Shown here: positions 25,538 to 33,351 of the stretch, piece by piece | How the letters are laid out: the number at the start of each line of letters is the position of its first letter | Position numbering within the stretch: the stretch's first letter is position 1 | NCBI GenBank assembly: GCA_016218065.1 | Contig: JACRFA010000012.1 | Location: forward strand, 1-33,351 | Direction: 5' to 3' | DNA: 33,351 bases | Source of the DNA: Ignavibacteriota bacterium | Lineage (GTDB): Bacteria > Bacteroidota > Ignavibacteria > UBA10030 > UBA6906 | Notes under the pieces: generated by a model | What the model saw: only the letters and a program-made list of their open reading frames with translations | Databases searched by the model: none | What the model was told of the DNA's origin: nothing | Position numbers and translations under genes: made by a program

Positions 25538-26449
25538 ATGTCAGCCCATCCCGGAACATTCGCTGTCGGCCTCGTGCAGATTGCGCTCGAAGCAAATCCC
25601 GACGCAAACCTGAAGCATGGCGCGGCAAAAGTTGAAGAAGCAGCGAAACGCGGCGCACAGGTCGTTTGTCTGCCGGAACTTTTTCGTTCGCAGTACTTCT
25701 GCCAGAAGGAAGACGTGGCGCTGTTCGATCTCGCCGAGACAATTCCCGGCCCGTCAACCGACACACTCACGGCGGTTGCGCGAAAAGCCGGCGTGGTGGT
25801 GGTCGCACCGATCTTTGAAAAACGTGCGACCGGCGTGTACCACAACAGCGCCGCCGTCATCGACAGCGACGGAACAATTCTCGGCATCTATCGCAAGATG
25901 CATATCCCCGACGATCCGGCATTCTACGAAAAATTCTATTTCACTCCCGGCGATCTCGGATTCAAAACATTCCAGACCAGCAAGGGAAACATCGGAACGC
26001 TCATCTGTTGGGATCAGTGGTACCCGGAAGGCGCACGGTTGACTGCGCTACGCGGCGCGAGTATCTTGTTCTATCCGACGGCGATTGGCTGGCACCCGCA
26101 CGAGAAAGCACAATATGGGAAACAGCAACGCGACGCGTGGCAAACAGTGCAGCGAGGACATGCAATTGCCAATGGCGTGTACGTTGCCGCAGTGAACCGC
26201 GTCGGACACGAGCAGACTGTCGAAGGCGGCGCGGGATTGGAGTTTTGGGGAACCTCGTTCCTCGCCGACCCGCAAGGCGTGATTCTCGCTGAAGCATCCA
26301 TCGACAGGGAGGAAATCCTGATTGGCGAAGTGGATCTTGCGCGGATCGAAGATGTGCGGCGCAACTGGCCGTTTCTCCGCGACCGTCGTGTCGACGCGTA
26401 TCACGGTATCGAGCAACGCTTTCTCGACGAGGACAAATGGCAGCAGTAA
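25538..26449 (+). CDS. aguB: N-carbamoylputrescine amidase
   Basis: The enzyme hydrolyses N-carbamoylputrescine to putrescine, CO2 and ammonia, the last step of the agmatine route. The 303 residues are a single nitrilase-family domain. The catalytic triad is Glu47 (CLPELF), Lys120 (IYRKMHIPDDP) and Cys157 (LICWDQWYPE). The segments YRKMHIPDDPAFYEKFYFTPGD and CWDQWYPEGARL are characteristic of carbamoylputrescine amidases within the nitrilase family. It overlaps aguA by 13 bases, so the two are coupled and act in sequence on agmatine. A good promoter precedes it; the ribosome-binding site is weak. Confidence 0.94.
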   Translation: MSAHPGTFAVGLVQIALEANPDANLKHGAAKVEEAAKRGAQVVCLPELFRSQYFCQKEDVALFDLAETIPGPSTDTLTAVARKAGVVVVAPIFEKRATGVYHNSAAVIDSDGTILGIYRKMHIPDDPAFYEKFYFTPGDLGFKTFQTSKGNIGTLICWDQWYPEGARLTALRGASILFYPTAIGWHPHEKAQYGKQQRDAWQTVQRGHAIANGVYVAAVNRVGHEQTVEGGAGLEFWGTSFLADPQGVILAEASIDREEILIGEVDLARIEDVRRNWPFLRDRRVDAYHGIEQRFLDEDKWQQ

Positions 26450-27543
26450 ACCAGAGTCCTGCATCGCTCGGCTTTCGCATGCCGGCGGAATGGGAAGAGC
26501 ACGAGGCAACGTGGATCGGGTGGCCGCACAACAAATCCGATTGGCCCGGCAAGTTCAGCACAATCCCGTGGATGTTTGGCGAGATTGTCAGGAAACTGAG
26601 CGCGGGAGAGATTGTTCGCATCATCGTCAACTCGAAGGACCATGAAGCGAGCGCCCGGCGCGTGCTCAAGCACGTTCATGCGGATATGTCGCAAGTCGAG
26701 TTCTTCCGCTTCCCCACCAATCGCGGCTGGACGCGCGACTTCGGGCCAATGTTCGTGAGACGAGATACGCCAGAAAGCGACGTTGAGCGACGAGCCTCGT
26801 CGCTCTACAGGGAAGTTGCAGTTACCGGATTCCGATTCAACGCATGGGCAAAGTATTCTGATTGGAAGAAGGACCAGCACATTCACAAGCGAGGAGCAAA
26901 CGCGCTGGGTCTCCGCCTCTTCCATCCAACATACAAAGGGAACAATGTTGTGTTGGAAGGTGGCGCTCTCGATGTGAACGGCTGCGGTACATTACTCACG
27001 ACGGAAGAATGCCTGCTCGATCAGGAAACACAAGTGCGCAATCCGGGCTTCACGCGGCACGACATAGAAAAAATCTTTGCCGACTATCTTGGAGCAACGA
27101 ACGTCGTCTGGCTGGGAAAAGGAATTGCCGGCGACGATACGCACGGTCATGTGGATGATCTTTGCCGGTTTGTGAACGCGAATACCGTTGTGCTCTGCAC
27201 CGAAGAGAATCCGATGGACGCCAACTACTGTGCGCTGCAAGAGAATCGTGACCGACTCGACTCTGCGCGATTGGAAGACGGCTCCCGGCTGAACGTCGTG
27301 CCGTTGCCGATGCCGACGCCGCTGTTCTTTGACGATGTGCGTGTGCCGGCAAGTTACGCGAACTTCTACATCGCAAACGCGTGCGTGCTCGTCCCAACGT
27401 TCAACGATGTGAACGACCGGATTGCGCTCGGCATACTGTCGGAGTTGTTTTCCGATCGACCGGTGATCGGTATTCACGCGGTCGATCTGGTTTGGGGATT
27501 GGGGACATTGCATTGCTTAACGCAGCAACAACCAGCTCTCTGA
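26437..27543 (+). CDS. aguA: Agmatine deiminase
   Basis: The enzyme converts agmatine to N-carbamoylputrescine and ammonia, and its product feeds the aguB enzyme. The 368 residues form the guanidino-group modifying fold. Signatures include MPAEWEEHEATWIGWP at the start, NRGWTRDFGPMFV with the substrate-binding Asp, VLEGGALDVNGCGTLLTTEECLL, GDDTHGHVDDLCRF with the catalytic His and Asp, and GLGTLHCLTQQQPA at the end, with catalytic Cys360. The ATG lies inside the aguB end, an overlap of 13 bases. No arginine decarboxylase is in the window, so agmatine comes from elsewhere in the cell or from outside. Confidence 0.95.
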   Translation: MAAVNQSPASLGFRMPAEWEEHEATWIGWPHNKSDWPGKFSTIPWMFGEIVRKLSAGEIVRIIVNSKDHEASARRVLKHVHADMSQVEFFRFPTNRGWTRDFGPMFVRRDTPESDVERRASSLYREVAVTGFRFNAWAKYSDWKKDQHIHKRGANALGLRLFHPTYKGNNVVLEGGALDVNGCGTLLTTEECLLDQETQVRNPGFTRHDIEKIFADYLGATNVVWLGKGIAGDDTHGHVDDLCRFVNANTVVLCTEENPMDANYCALQENRDRLDSARLEDGSRLNVVPLPMPTPLFFDDVRVPASYANFYIANACVLVPTFNDVNDRIALGILSELFSDRPVIGIHAVDLVWGLGTLHCLTQQQPAL

Positions 27544-27586
27544 TACGCAACAAACAGAAATCATCACACATACAAGGAGAATTACC

Positions 27587-27688
27587 ATGAAGACATCTTT
27601 GAAATACAAGCTGCTGAATGCGATCATTCTCGTGTTGTTGGTTGCACTCGCGCCAGGATGCCCCTGGTGCTGGGGACATCCGTACTAA
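27587..27688 (+). CDS. 33-residue lipoprotein-like small protein
   Basis: A short gene with an ideal ribosome-binding site (AAGGAGA at 27574-27580) starts at ATG 27587. The product is MKTSLKYKLLNA, then a hydrophobic run IILVLLVALAPG, then CPWCWGHPY. It looks like a signal peptide with a lipobox ending in APGC, which would leave a mature lipopeptide of nine residues with two Cys, two Trp and one His. Resemblance to bacteriocin-release or entericidin-type peptides is only general. It begins 43 bases after aguA. No homologue is known to me. Confidence 0.6.
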   Translation: MKTSLKYKLLNAIILVLLVALAPGCPWCWGHPY

Positions 27689-27696
27689 GAAAATAA

Positions 27697-27732
27697 TAAA
27701 CGGGAGCCGGGCCATGCGACCCGGCTCCCGTG
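27697..27732 (-). terminator. Rho-independent terminator for the NifX-like gene
   Basis: CGGGAGCCGGG (27701-27711) pairs perfectly with CCCGGCTCCCG (27720-27730) across an 8-base loop. On the minus strand the stem is followed by TTTATTATTTTC, so it ends transcription of the gene that stops at 27762. On the plus strand no T-run follows, but the strong stem may also slow the small lipoprotein transcript. Confidence 0.85.
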
Positions 27733-27761
27733 ATGCAGTTGTGTCTGACTTGTGGAAGGCT

Positions 27762-28241
27762 TTAGTGTCCTCTCCCTCCGTACTGTTGCAGATGATGGTG
27801 ACCGCGTGAAGAATCGGAGGAATATCCTGTTGTGCTGTACACTGATTTTGCTCTTCGAAATCTATTCTCCTCTCGCCGAACAGTTGCCACAGCAATATCT
27901 TTCTCGCTCTCCAATTCCGCCGTCGTCAACACGGTACCCTGTTCAGTCCGAATATGTTCCAGCGCCTCCCGCACAGTCATTGCATGCAGAAGTGCAACAC
28001 GAACTGAACTTGTCCGAAGAAACTTTCGCGTCGTGTCGCCGAACTTTCCTGCGACGAGCAGATCGAACTCCCCGGCGACAGCGCGCTGCATGAGTGCGTG
28101 ACGATCGTGAGGAGATTGGTGCCGCGCAGTTTCAAGAATGTGAAGATCGCTATCAACCACCAAATACCAGGCTGCATGTTCGAAGCGCTTGGCGACAAAG
28201 CTGTCCATCGTTTGTCCGAGCGCTGCAACGAGAACTTTCAT
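27762..28241 (-). CDS. NifX/NafY-like dinitrogenase iron-molybdenum cofactor family protein
   Basis: The 159-residue protein matches the PF02579 family. It starts MKVLVAALG and goes on with ETARHQSPHDRHALMQRAVAGEFDLLVAGKFG and RKFLRTSSVRVALLHAMTVREALEHI, the usual pattern of a sheet fold that binds iron-sulfur or molybdenum-type cofactors. Outside nitrogen fixers the role is unclear. The C-terminus is a tail, RGHHHLQQYGGRGH, that could bind metal. ATG 28241 has GGAGGG just upstream; frames upstream are not needed. The gene is divergent from the pyruvate oxidoreductase gene, and a terminator lies after it. Confidence 0.82.
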   Translation of the reverse strand: MKVLVAALGQTMDSFVAKRFEHAAWYLVVDSDLHILETARHQSPHDRHALMQRAVAGEFDLLVAGKFGDTTRKFLRTSSVRVALLHAMTVREALEHIRTEQGTVLTTAELESEKDIAVATVRREENRFRRAKSVYSTTGYSSDSSRGHHHLQQYGGRGH

Positions 28242-28555
28242 GGTACCCTCCGTGATTATTGAATCATGTCGGATGAGAAAGAACGTATGCTGCTGTCCAG
28301 ACTGATAGTAGAAGAGTTGAACAACAGAGTCAAGTAAATATGTCAGTCGCCGCGAGAATCTGCTTCTCATTCATCATAAAATGAGTTGGTGGAATTCTCA
28401 AAACTTGGAATGAACTTGTCGATATTTCCTTTTTCGGAGCGTTTGCGCCAATTGCTGGTGGCACGCATTTCGCAAAGTATGGGCATTGGAATATTACTGA
28501 CATTTCAACAGAGCGAATACTAGTTCGATCAATTTCAAACATGAGGTTAGAAACG
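28242..28555. other. Divergent intergenic region between the NifX-like gene and the pyruvate oxidoreductase
   Basis: The 314 bases should carry two promoters. I found no strong pair by eye. A frame in phase with the downstream gene is open from about 28384 but contains no start codon before 28541, so it is probably not translated. No repeat or hairpin stands out. Confidence 0.4.
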
Positions 28556-31500
28556 ATGAAGCGCCAAATGGTCACAATCGACGGCAACGAAGCCGCCGCC
28601 TACGTAGCACACAAGCTCAATGAAGTGATCGCCATCTACCCCATTACGCCCTCCTCCAACATGGGCGAATGGGCCGATGAGTGGTCGGCTCAGGGGCGAA
28701 AGAATCTCTGGGGGACTGTTCCCTCCGTGACGGAGATGCAGAGTGAAGGAGGCGCAGCAGGTGCAATCCATGGTGCACTGCAAACCGGCGCGCTCGCCAC
28801 AACATTTACCGCATCGCAAGGTTTGCTGCTGATGATTCCCAACATGCTGAAGATTGCCGGCGAGCTTACATCGACCGTCTTTCACGTCTCGGCGCGCGCC
28901 GTTGCGTCGCATGCATTGTCGATCTTCGGCGATCACAGCGATGTGATGATGACGCGACAAACCGGGTTCGCCATGCTCGCATCCAATTCCGTACAGGAAG
29001 TGATGGACACTGCGTTGATTGCGCAAGCTGCGACGCTCGAAGGCCGGATTCCTGTCCTCCACTTCTTCGACGGCTTCCGCACATCGCATGAGGTGATGAA
29101 GATCGAACAACTCACCGATGAAGACATGCGGGCGATGATCGATGACGAGCTTGTGCAACACCACCGCTTGCGCGCATTGAATCCGGAGAAGCCGGTACTG
29201 CGCGGCACTGCTCAAAATCCTGATGTGTTCTTCCAGGCACGCGAAACCGTGAATCCGTTCTATGCCGCGTTCCCTGACCTCGTGCAGAAGGCCATGGATC
29301 GATTCGCCGCCGTTGTCGGGCGACAGTACCGACTGTTCGACTACTACGGCTCACCGACGGCTGATCGCATTATTGTGATTATGGGATCGGGCGCAGAAAC
29401 CGCGCAAGAGACGGTGGACTTCCTGAACAAGCGCGGCGAAAACATCGGCATGATCAAAGTTCGTCTGTTCAGGCCGTTCGATATGAGCCGGTTCATCGCC
29501 GCCATCACGACGACCGTGAAGACGATTGCCGTGCTCGACAGAACGAAGGAACCCGGCGCATCCGGCGAGCCGATGTATCAAGACGTGCTCACGGCGCTTA
29601 CCGAAGCGTTCGTCAACAACAAGCTGCCGTTTGCCTTCCCGAAAATTATCGGCGGACGCTACGGATTGTCGTCGAAAGAGTTCACTCCTGCAATGGTCCA
29701 GGGTGTGTATGATGAGATGAAGAAAGCGTCGCCGAAGAATCACTTCACGGTCGGCATCAATGACGATGTGACGTTCACGAGCATCGACTACGATGCAGCG
29801 TTCAGCACAGAGCCGGATGACGTTGTGCGTGCGATGTTCTACGGACTTGGCGCAGACGGAACAGTCGGTGCGAACAAAAATTCTATCAAAATTATTGGTG
29901 AAGATACCGAGAACTACGCGCAAGGGTACTTCGTCTATGACTCGAAGAAATCCGGCTCGACGACCACCTCGCATTTACGTTTCGGCCCGCGGCCGATTCT
30001 CTCAACGTATCTGATCGAACGGGCAAACTTTGTCGCATGCCATCAGTGGTTCTTCCTTGAGAAGTATGATGTGTTGCGGAATGCAATTCCGGGCGCGACG
30101 TTCCTGCTGAACAGCTTCTACGGTCCCGAGCAGGTGTGGGATCAACTGCCGCGCATCATTCAACAACAAATCGTTGACAAGAAAATCAAGTTCTACGTCA
30201 TCGACGGTTACAAAGTCGCACAAGCCACGGGCATGGGCGCTCGCGTGAACACGATCATGCAGACCTGCTTCTTTGCCATCTCCGGCGTATTGCCAAAGGA
30301 TGAGGCGATTGCAGCGATCAAGAACTCGATCAAGAAAACGTATGGTCGGAAGGGCGAGCAAGTCGTTCAACAAAACTACGCCGCAGTCGATCAGACGCTT
30401 GCTAATCTGTTCGAAGTGAAAGTGCCGGCGAGTGTCTCGAGCACGATTGAGATGCCGCCAACTGTTTCGGACAAGGCGCCTGAGTTCGTGAAGAACGTGA
30501 CAGCGCAGATCATTGCCGGCTTCGGCGACTCGCTGCCCGTGAGCGCGTTTCCCAAAGACGGCACATTCCCGACAGGAACAGCGCAGTGGGAGAAACGCAA
30601 CATCGCACTCGAAATCCCCATCTGGGATGAAACGGGCGTATGTATCCAGTGCAACAAGTGCGCGATCGTCTGTCCGCATGCATCCATCCGCATCAAAGTG
30701 TACGATCCGAAAGAGCTTGCCAATGCGCCGTCAACATTCAAGACGATGGACTACAAGGGCGTCGAGTACAAAGGCATGAAGTACACCGTGCAGGTAGCGC
30801 CAGAGGATTGCACGGGCTGCGGCATCTGCGTCGATATCTGTCCGGCTAAGAACAAGAAAGAGACGCGCCTGAAGGCGATCAACATGACCGAGCAGCCGTC
30901 GATTCGCGAACGCGAGCGCGCGAACTACGACTTCTTCCTCAGCCTGCCGGAAATCGATCGGCGCACGATCAAAATGGATTCCGTCAAAGGTTCGCAGTTT
31001 GCCCAGCCGTTGTTCGAATACTCCGGCGCATGCACGGGCTGCGGCGAAACGCCGTACGTGAAGCTTGCGACGCAAATGTTCGGCGATAGAATGGTTGTGG
31101 CAAACGCAACAGGTTGCTCGTCGATCTATGGCGGCAACTTGCCCACGACGCCCTGGACAGTCAATGACGAAGGTCGCGGGCCGGCGTGGAGCAACTCGCT
31201 GTTCGAAGACAACGCGGAATTCGGCCTGGGTATGCGGCTTGCCATCGACAAGCAAAACGGAATGGCAAAGGAACTCGTCGCCAAGATGCAGAATGAACTC
31301 GGCGAGCAGCTTGCCAACGCTATTCTTAACGCAAACCAATCCGATGAGGCAGGCATTTACGAGCAGCGTCAGCGGGTTGAAGATTTGAAGAAGAAGCTGG
31401 CAAACAACTCATCGCCCGATGTGAAGCGTCTGCTGAGTCTTGCAGACTACCTTGTGAAGAAGAGCGTTTGGATTATGGGCGGCGATGGCTGGGCATACGA

Positions 31501-32140
31501 CATCGGGTACGGCGGATTGGATCACGTGATCGCGTCAGGCAAGAACGTGAACATCCTCGTGCTCGATACGGAAGTCTATAGCAACACTGGCGGACAGATG
31601 TCGAAGGCGACGCCGCGTGCAGCGGTTGCGAAGTTTGCCGCCGCCGGCAAGCCGATGGGCAAAAAAGATCTCGGACGCATCGCGATGCAGTACGGCAACG
31701 TGTATGTCGCGCAGATTGCGATGGGCTACAACGACGCGCAAACCGTCCGCGCATTCATGGAAGCCGAAGCGTATGATGGACCGTCGCTCATTATCGCGTA
31801 CGCGCACTGCATCGCACACGGCATCAACATGACGAAGGGCATGACCAACCAGAAGCTCGCCGTCGAGTGTGGCCACTGGCCGATGTATCGTTTCGATCCC
31901 CGTCAGATTGCAGAGGGAAAGAATCCGTTGAAACTCGACAGCAAAGCGCCGAAGATCAAGTTCGAAGAGTACGCTTACATGGAGACTCGCTACAAGATGT
32001 TGACGAAGAGTCATCCCGAAGAGGCGAAGCAACTGATGAAACTCGCGCAGGAAGATGTTGACGCGCGATGGAAAGCGCTGCAAGAGCTGGCGTCGGATGG
32101 AAGCGGCAACGGTGCAAAACCTTCGCCGACATCGAACTAG
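28556..32140 (+). CDS. nifJ: Pyruvate:ferredoxin (flavodoxin) oxidoreductase, single-chain
   Basis: The enzyme oxidises pyruvate and CoA to acetyl-CoA and CO2, reducing ferredoxin or flavodoxin, with thiamine diphosphate (TPP) and three 4Fe-4S clusters. The roughly 1194 residues are all domains fused in the usual order. The pyruvate-binding domain I has IYPITPSSNMGEWADEW, and GSGAETAQETVDFLN and MIKVRLFRPFD follow. The gamma domain is followed by the EKR segment TAQWEKRNIALEIPIW. Next are the two ferredoxin clusters, CIQCNKCAIVCPH and CTGCGICVDICPAK. The TPP domain has the proximal-cluster motif GACTGCGETPYVKL and GDGWAYDIGYGG...NTGGQMSKATP. ATG 28556 is chosen because GAGG lies nine bases upstream; ATG 28541 has none. 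It is closed by a strong terminator. Confidence 0.96.
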   Translation: MKRQMVTIDGNEAAAYVAHKLNEVIAIYPITPSSNMGEWADEWSAQGRKNLWGTVPSVTEMQSEGGAAGAIHGALQTGALATTFTASQGLLLMIPNMLKIAGELTSTVFHVSARAVASHALSIFGDHSDVMMTRQTGFAMLASNSVQEVMDTALIAQAATLEGRIPVLHFFDGFRTSHEVMKIEQLTDEDMRAMIDDELVQHHRLRALNPEKPVLRGTAQNPDVFFQARETVNPFYAAFPDLVQKAMDRFAAVVGRQYRLFDYYGSPTADRIIVIMGSGAETAQETVDFLNKRGENIGMIKVRLFRPFDMSRFIAAITTTVKTIAVLDRTKEPGASGEPMYQDVLTALTEAFVNNKLPFAFPKIIGGRYGLSSKEFTPAMVQGVYDEMKKASPKNHFTVGINDDVTFTSIDYDAAFSTEPDDVVRAMFYGLGADGTVGANKNSIKIIGEDTENYAQGYFVYDSKKSGSTTTSHLRFGPRPILSTYLIERANFVACHQWFFLEKYDVLRNAIPGATFLLNSFYGPEQVWDQLPRIIQQQIVDKKIKFYVIDGYKVAQATGMGARVNTIMQTCFFAISGVLPKDEAIAAIKNSIKKTYGRKGEQVVQQNYAAVDQTLANLFEVKVPASVSSTIEMPPTVSDKAPEFVKNVTAQIIAGFGDSLPVSAFPKDGTFPTGTAQWEKRNIALEIPIWDETGVCIQCNKCAIVCPHASIRIKVYDPKELANAPSTFKTMDYKGVEYKGMKYTVQVAPEDCTGCGICVDICPAKNKKETRLKAINMTEQPSIRERERANYDFFLSLPEIDRRTIKMDSVKGSQFAQPLFEYSGACTGCGETPYVKLATQMFGDRMVVANATGCSSIYGGNLPTTPWTVNDEGRGPAWSNSLFEDNAEFGLGMRLAIDKQNGMAKELVAKMQNELGEQLANAILNANQSDEAGIYEQRQRVEDLKKKLANNSSPDVKRLLSLADYLVKKSVWIMGGDGWAYDIGYGGLDHVIASGKNVNILVLDTEVYSNTGGQMSKATPRAAVAKFAAAGKPMGKKDLGRIAMQYGNVYVAQIAMGYNDAQTVRAFMEAEAYDGPSLIIAYAHCIAHGINMTKGMTNQKLAVECGHWPMYRFDPRQIAEGKNPLKLDSKAPKIKFEEYAYMETRYKMLTKSHPEEAKQLMKLAQEDVDARWKALQELASDGSGNGAKPSPTSN

Positions 32141-32149
32141 AACAAGAAC

Positions 32150-32184
32150 AAACATGAGGGCGCAGCGGTGCGCCCTCATTGTTT
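32150..32184 (+). terminator. Rho-independent terminator of the pyruvate oxidoreductase gene
   Basis: TGAGGGCGCA (32155-32164) pairs perfectly with TGCGCCCTCA (32169-32178) across GCGG and is followed by TTGTTT. It lies 14 bases after the stop codon. Confidence 0.88.
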
Positions 32185-32186
32185 AG

Positions 32187-32415
32187 CAGGCTGTTGAAAA
32201 ACTGAGGTCAATGTCATTTCCCCACAGGGGTCCTTCTCACGAAGTGATGCCTTCGGCAGGACGAACCCCGACGCTCTTTGGCGGGGTGAGCGCCAAAGGC
32301 GTCCCCTCGGGAGAATCTGATCCCCAAAGAGAGATTCTTCAGTCGCGCAGCCTGTGCTGAGCGAAGTAGAAGCGCTCGTTCGGGATGACATGAGCGCCCT
32401 TTTTCAACGTCCCTG
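32187..32415. mobile_element. MITE-like element, 229 bp, with imperfect terminal inverted repeats
   Basis: The left end CAGGCTGTTGAAAAA (32187-32201) matches, inverted, the right end TTTTTCAACGTCCCTG (32400-32415), sharing CAGG and GTTGAAAAA. The interior has no gene but several small hairpins (CCCCGACG...GGCGGGG, CGCCAAAGGCG). No clear target-site duplication is visible. A non-autonomous miniature transposable element or a dispersed palindromic repeat fits best. Confidence 0.55.
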
Positions 32416-32484
32416 TTAGAACAAGAATTTTCCTATACTTTTCAATCGCGTGCGAGAATTCTCCAACGTACATTGTTGACTTTC

Positions 32485-33063
32485 ATGTTCAGAATAGCTC
32501 TCGTCACTATTGTCATAGTCATATCTTCCGTCAGTTGCAATTCCGATGGACCATTCGATCTGGTAACATTTGCGTCAACTGGAGACGTCCCTGTCGTGAC
32601 TGGCATCTATGTTACAACAATCGACAAGCCAGAAGGAACGGGCGAAATCATTGGAGCGCCATCGTACGAGTTCTCTCCGACATCAGCAAATGTCTTTCCG
32701 AATCCATATGTGCAGCCCGATGTGATTCGTCGGGGCGATCCCTGGGCCGAACATAGTTATCCGAAGTTCCCTCAACTTGAGCGGGTCCACGGAAAGGTAA
32801 CTATCGTGATCGTAGCGGCTCAGTTTAGCGGAGCAAGTGGTTCGCAGGTACTTGGCGGTTCGGTTCAAGTCAAACCGCGCGTCGTGAGAGTCATCCGAAA
32901 AACAGATCCCTCTCAATACTTCACATGGGATTTGAAGGACGATAATTTCGCCACCGTCCCGACAGGCGCTTATCGGATTTATATGACGAAGGATGGGACT
33001 GAAGATGTAACTTGGGTTGATCTATCCGTCAAACGCGGACGTATGCTCCTTGAAATCTACTAA
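32485..33063 (+). CDS. Lipoprotein with FlgD-like C-terminal domain, function unknown
   Basis: The protein of about 192 residues starts MFRIALVTIVIVISSVSCNS, a signal with a lipobox ending at Cys18. The rest has a pattern I know from the C-terminal Ig-like (FlgD-like) domains of exported proteins in this bacterial group: VFPNPYVQPDV near the middle, then VRVIRKTDPSQYFTWDLKDDNFATVPTGAYRIYM near the end. It shares the PNPY, WDL and P-GAYRIY marks. Between them lies a strand region (KVTIVIVAA). Its function is unknown. An in-frame TTG at 32473 is less likely than ATG 32485. The next gene begins 13 bases after its stop, so the two form an operon. Confidence 0.7.
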   Translation: MFRIALVTIVIVISSVSCNSDGPFDLVTFASTGDVPVVTGIYVTTIDKPEGTGEIIGAPSYEFSPTSANVFPNPYVQPDVIRRGDPWAEHSYPKFPQLERVHGKVTIVIVAAQFSGASGSQVLGGSVQVKPRVVRVIRKTDPSQYFTWDLKDDNFATVPTGAYRIYMTKDGTEDVTWVDLSVKRGRMLLEIY

Positions 33064-33076
33064 TTGCGGAATCACC

Positions 33077-33351
33077 ATGAAAAAATCTTTGAATACAATC
33101 TCGTTGCTGCTCGTCCTGTTCCTCTCGACGCAAGCGCAAGACCGGGCGGGCAAAATCGGTTTCACAGCAAGCGTGCAAAGCTCGCAGTTGGATTTTCTCC
33201 TTCCGGTTTGGATAAGCAATCAGTTCGTTGTGATTCCCGCGGTCGGGTTTCAAATTTCCTCGGAGAAAGCATCTGATTGGGCGTTGGGGGCCGCTGCACG
33301 ATACTATGTCGAAAAGGAAGATGTATTGCCGTTTGTAGGACTTCGCGGTGG
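33077..33351 (+). CDS. Exported beta-barrel-like protein (partial, runs off the window)
   Basis: Only the first 91 or so codons are present. The start MKKSLNTISLLLVLFLSTQAQD is a good signal peptide cut after TQAQ. The sequence then alternates as in outer-membrane barrels (KIGFTASVQSSQLDFLL, NQFVVIPAVGFQIS, WALGAAARYYV, LPFVGLRG). It is probably an outer-membrane barrel. It lies 13 bases after the lipoprotein gene, so the two may act together at the cell surface. The C-terminus lies outside the window. Confidence 0.75.
   Translation, partial: MKKSLNTISLLLVLFLSTQAQDRAGKIGFTASVQSSQLDFLLPVWISNQFVVIPAVGFQISSEKASDWALGAAARYYVEKEDVLPFVGLRG

Noticed and set aside
28330-28587. Minus-strand frame of 85 codons between the NifX-like gene and nifJ
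   Set aside because: It overlaps the start of nifJ, has no ribosome-binding site and no recognisable sequence.

Overview
The window reads as a chromosomal segment of a Gram-negative bacterium, most likely from the Bacteroidota/Chlorobiota/Ignavibacteriota (FCB) group. The support is indirect. There are many exported lipoproteins and beta-barrel-like proteins, and a fused single-chain pyruvate:ferredoxin oxidoreductase. A sensor kinase has an H-box of the KETAHQLGTPLSSMMGW type, which I associate with this group. The best promoter, ahead of secD, carries a TANNTTTG -10 element. No rRNA, tRNA or ribosomal protein gene is present, so the placement is tentative.

Left end (1-2000): this looks like the tail of an integron gene-cassette array. 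The end of one cassette gene (1-90) is followed by a long attC-like site (119-310), a cassette gene for a small membrane protein (321-749), a second attC-like site (744-920), a cassette gene for an exported protein (930-1565), and a decayed attC/repeat region (about 1571-1990). No integrase is in the window; it would lie to the left.

Core left (2080-14145): a lipoprotein gene is followed by a tight minus-strand operon of a parvulin chaperone, an outer-membrane protein, a methyltransferase and shikimate kinase (aroK), read 6755 to 2585. Divergent from it is a plus-strand unit of secD, secF and a STAS-domain protein, closed by a clear terminator. purA and a membrane sensor kinase follow. A patatin-like lipase lies convergent to them, and its C-terminus is written by a dispersed repeat.

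Middle (14146-25140, minus strand): an M1-family aminopeptidase with a HEAT-like tail, a family-5-type uracil-DNA glycosylase, a 1308-residue hybrid sensor kinase (PAS, GAF, five more PAS, kinase, receiver), an esterase and a DUF2007 protein. Next come two relics of one nucleotidyltransferase gene pair, two tandem paralogous small membrane proteins, and a DUF2085 membrane protein that carries an in-frame repeat insertion.

Right (25490-33351): the agmatine-to-putrescine genes aguB and aguA overlap and share a good promoter. They are followed by a 33-residue lipoprotein gene, a NifX/NafY-like cofactor protein on the minus strand, and the large pyruvate:ferredoxin oxidoreductase. A terminator and a 229-bp MITE-like element follow. 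Last are an exported protein with a FlgD-like C-terminal fold and the start of a beta-barrel protein, cut by the window edge.

Most genes are housekeeping: protein export, purine, shikimate and polyamine synthesis, and anaerobic pyruvate oxidation. The accessory interest lies in the cassette array, the repeats that have invaded coding sequence, and the decayed nucleotidyltransferase module.
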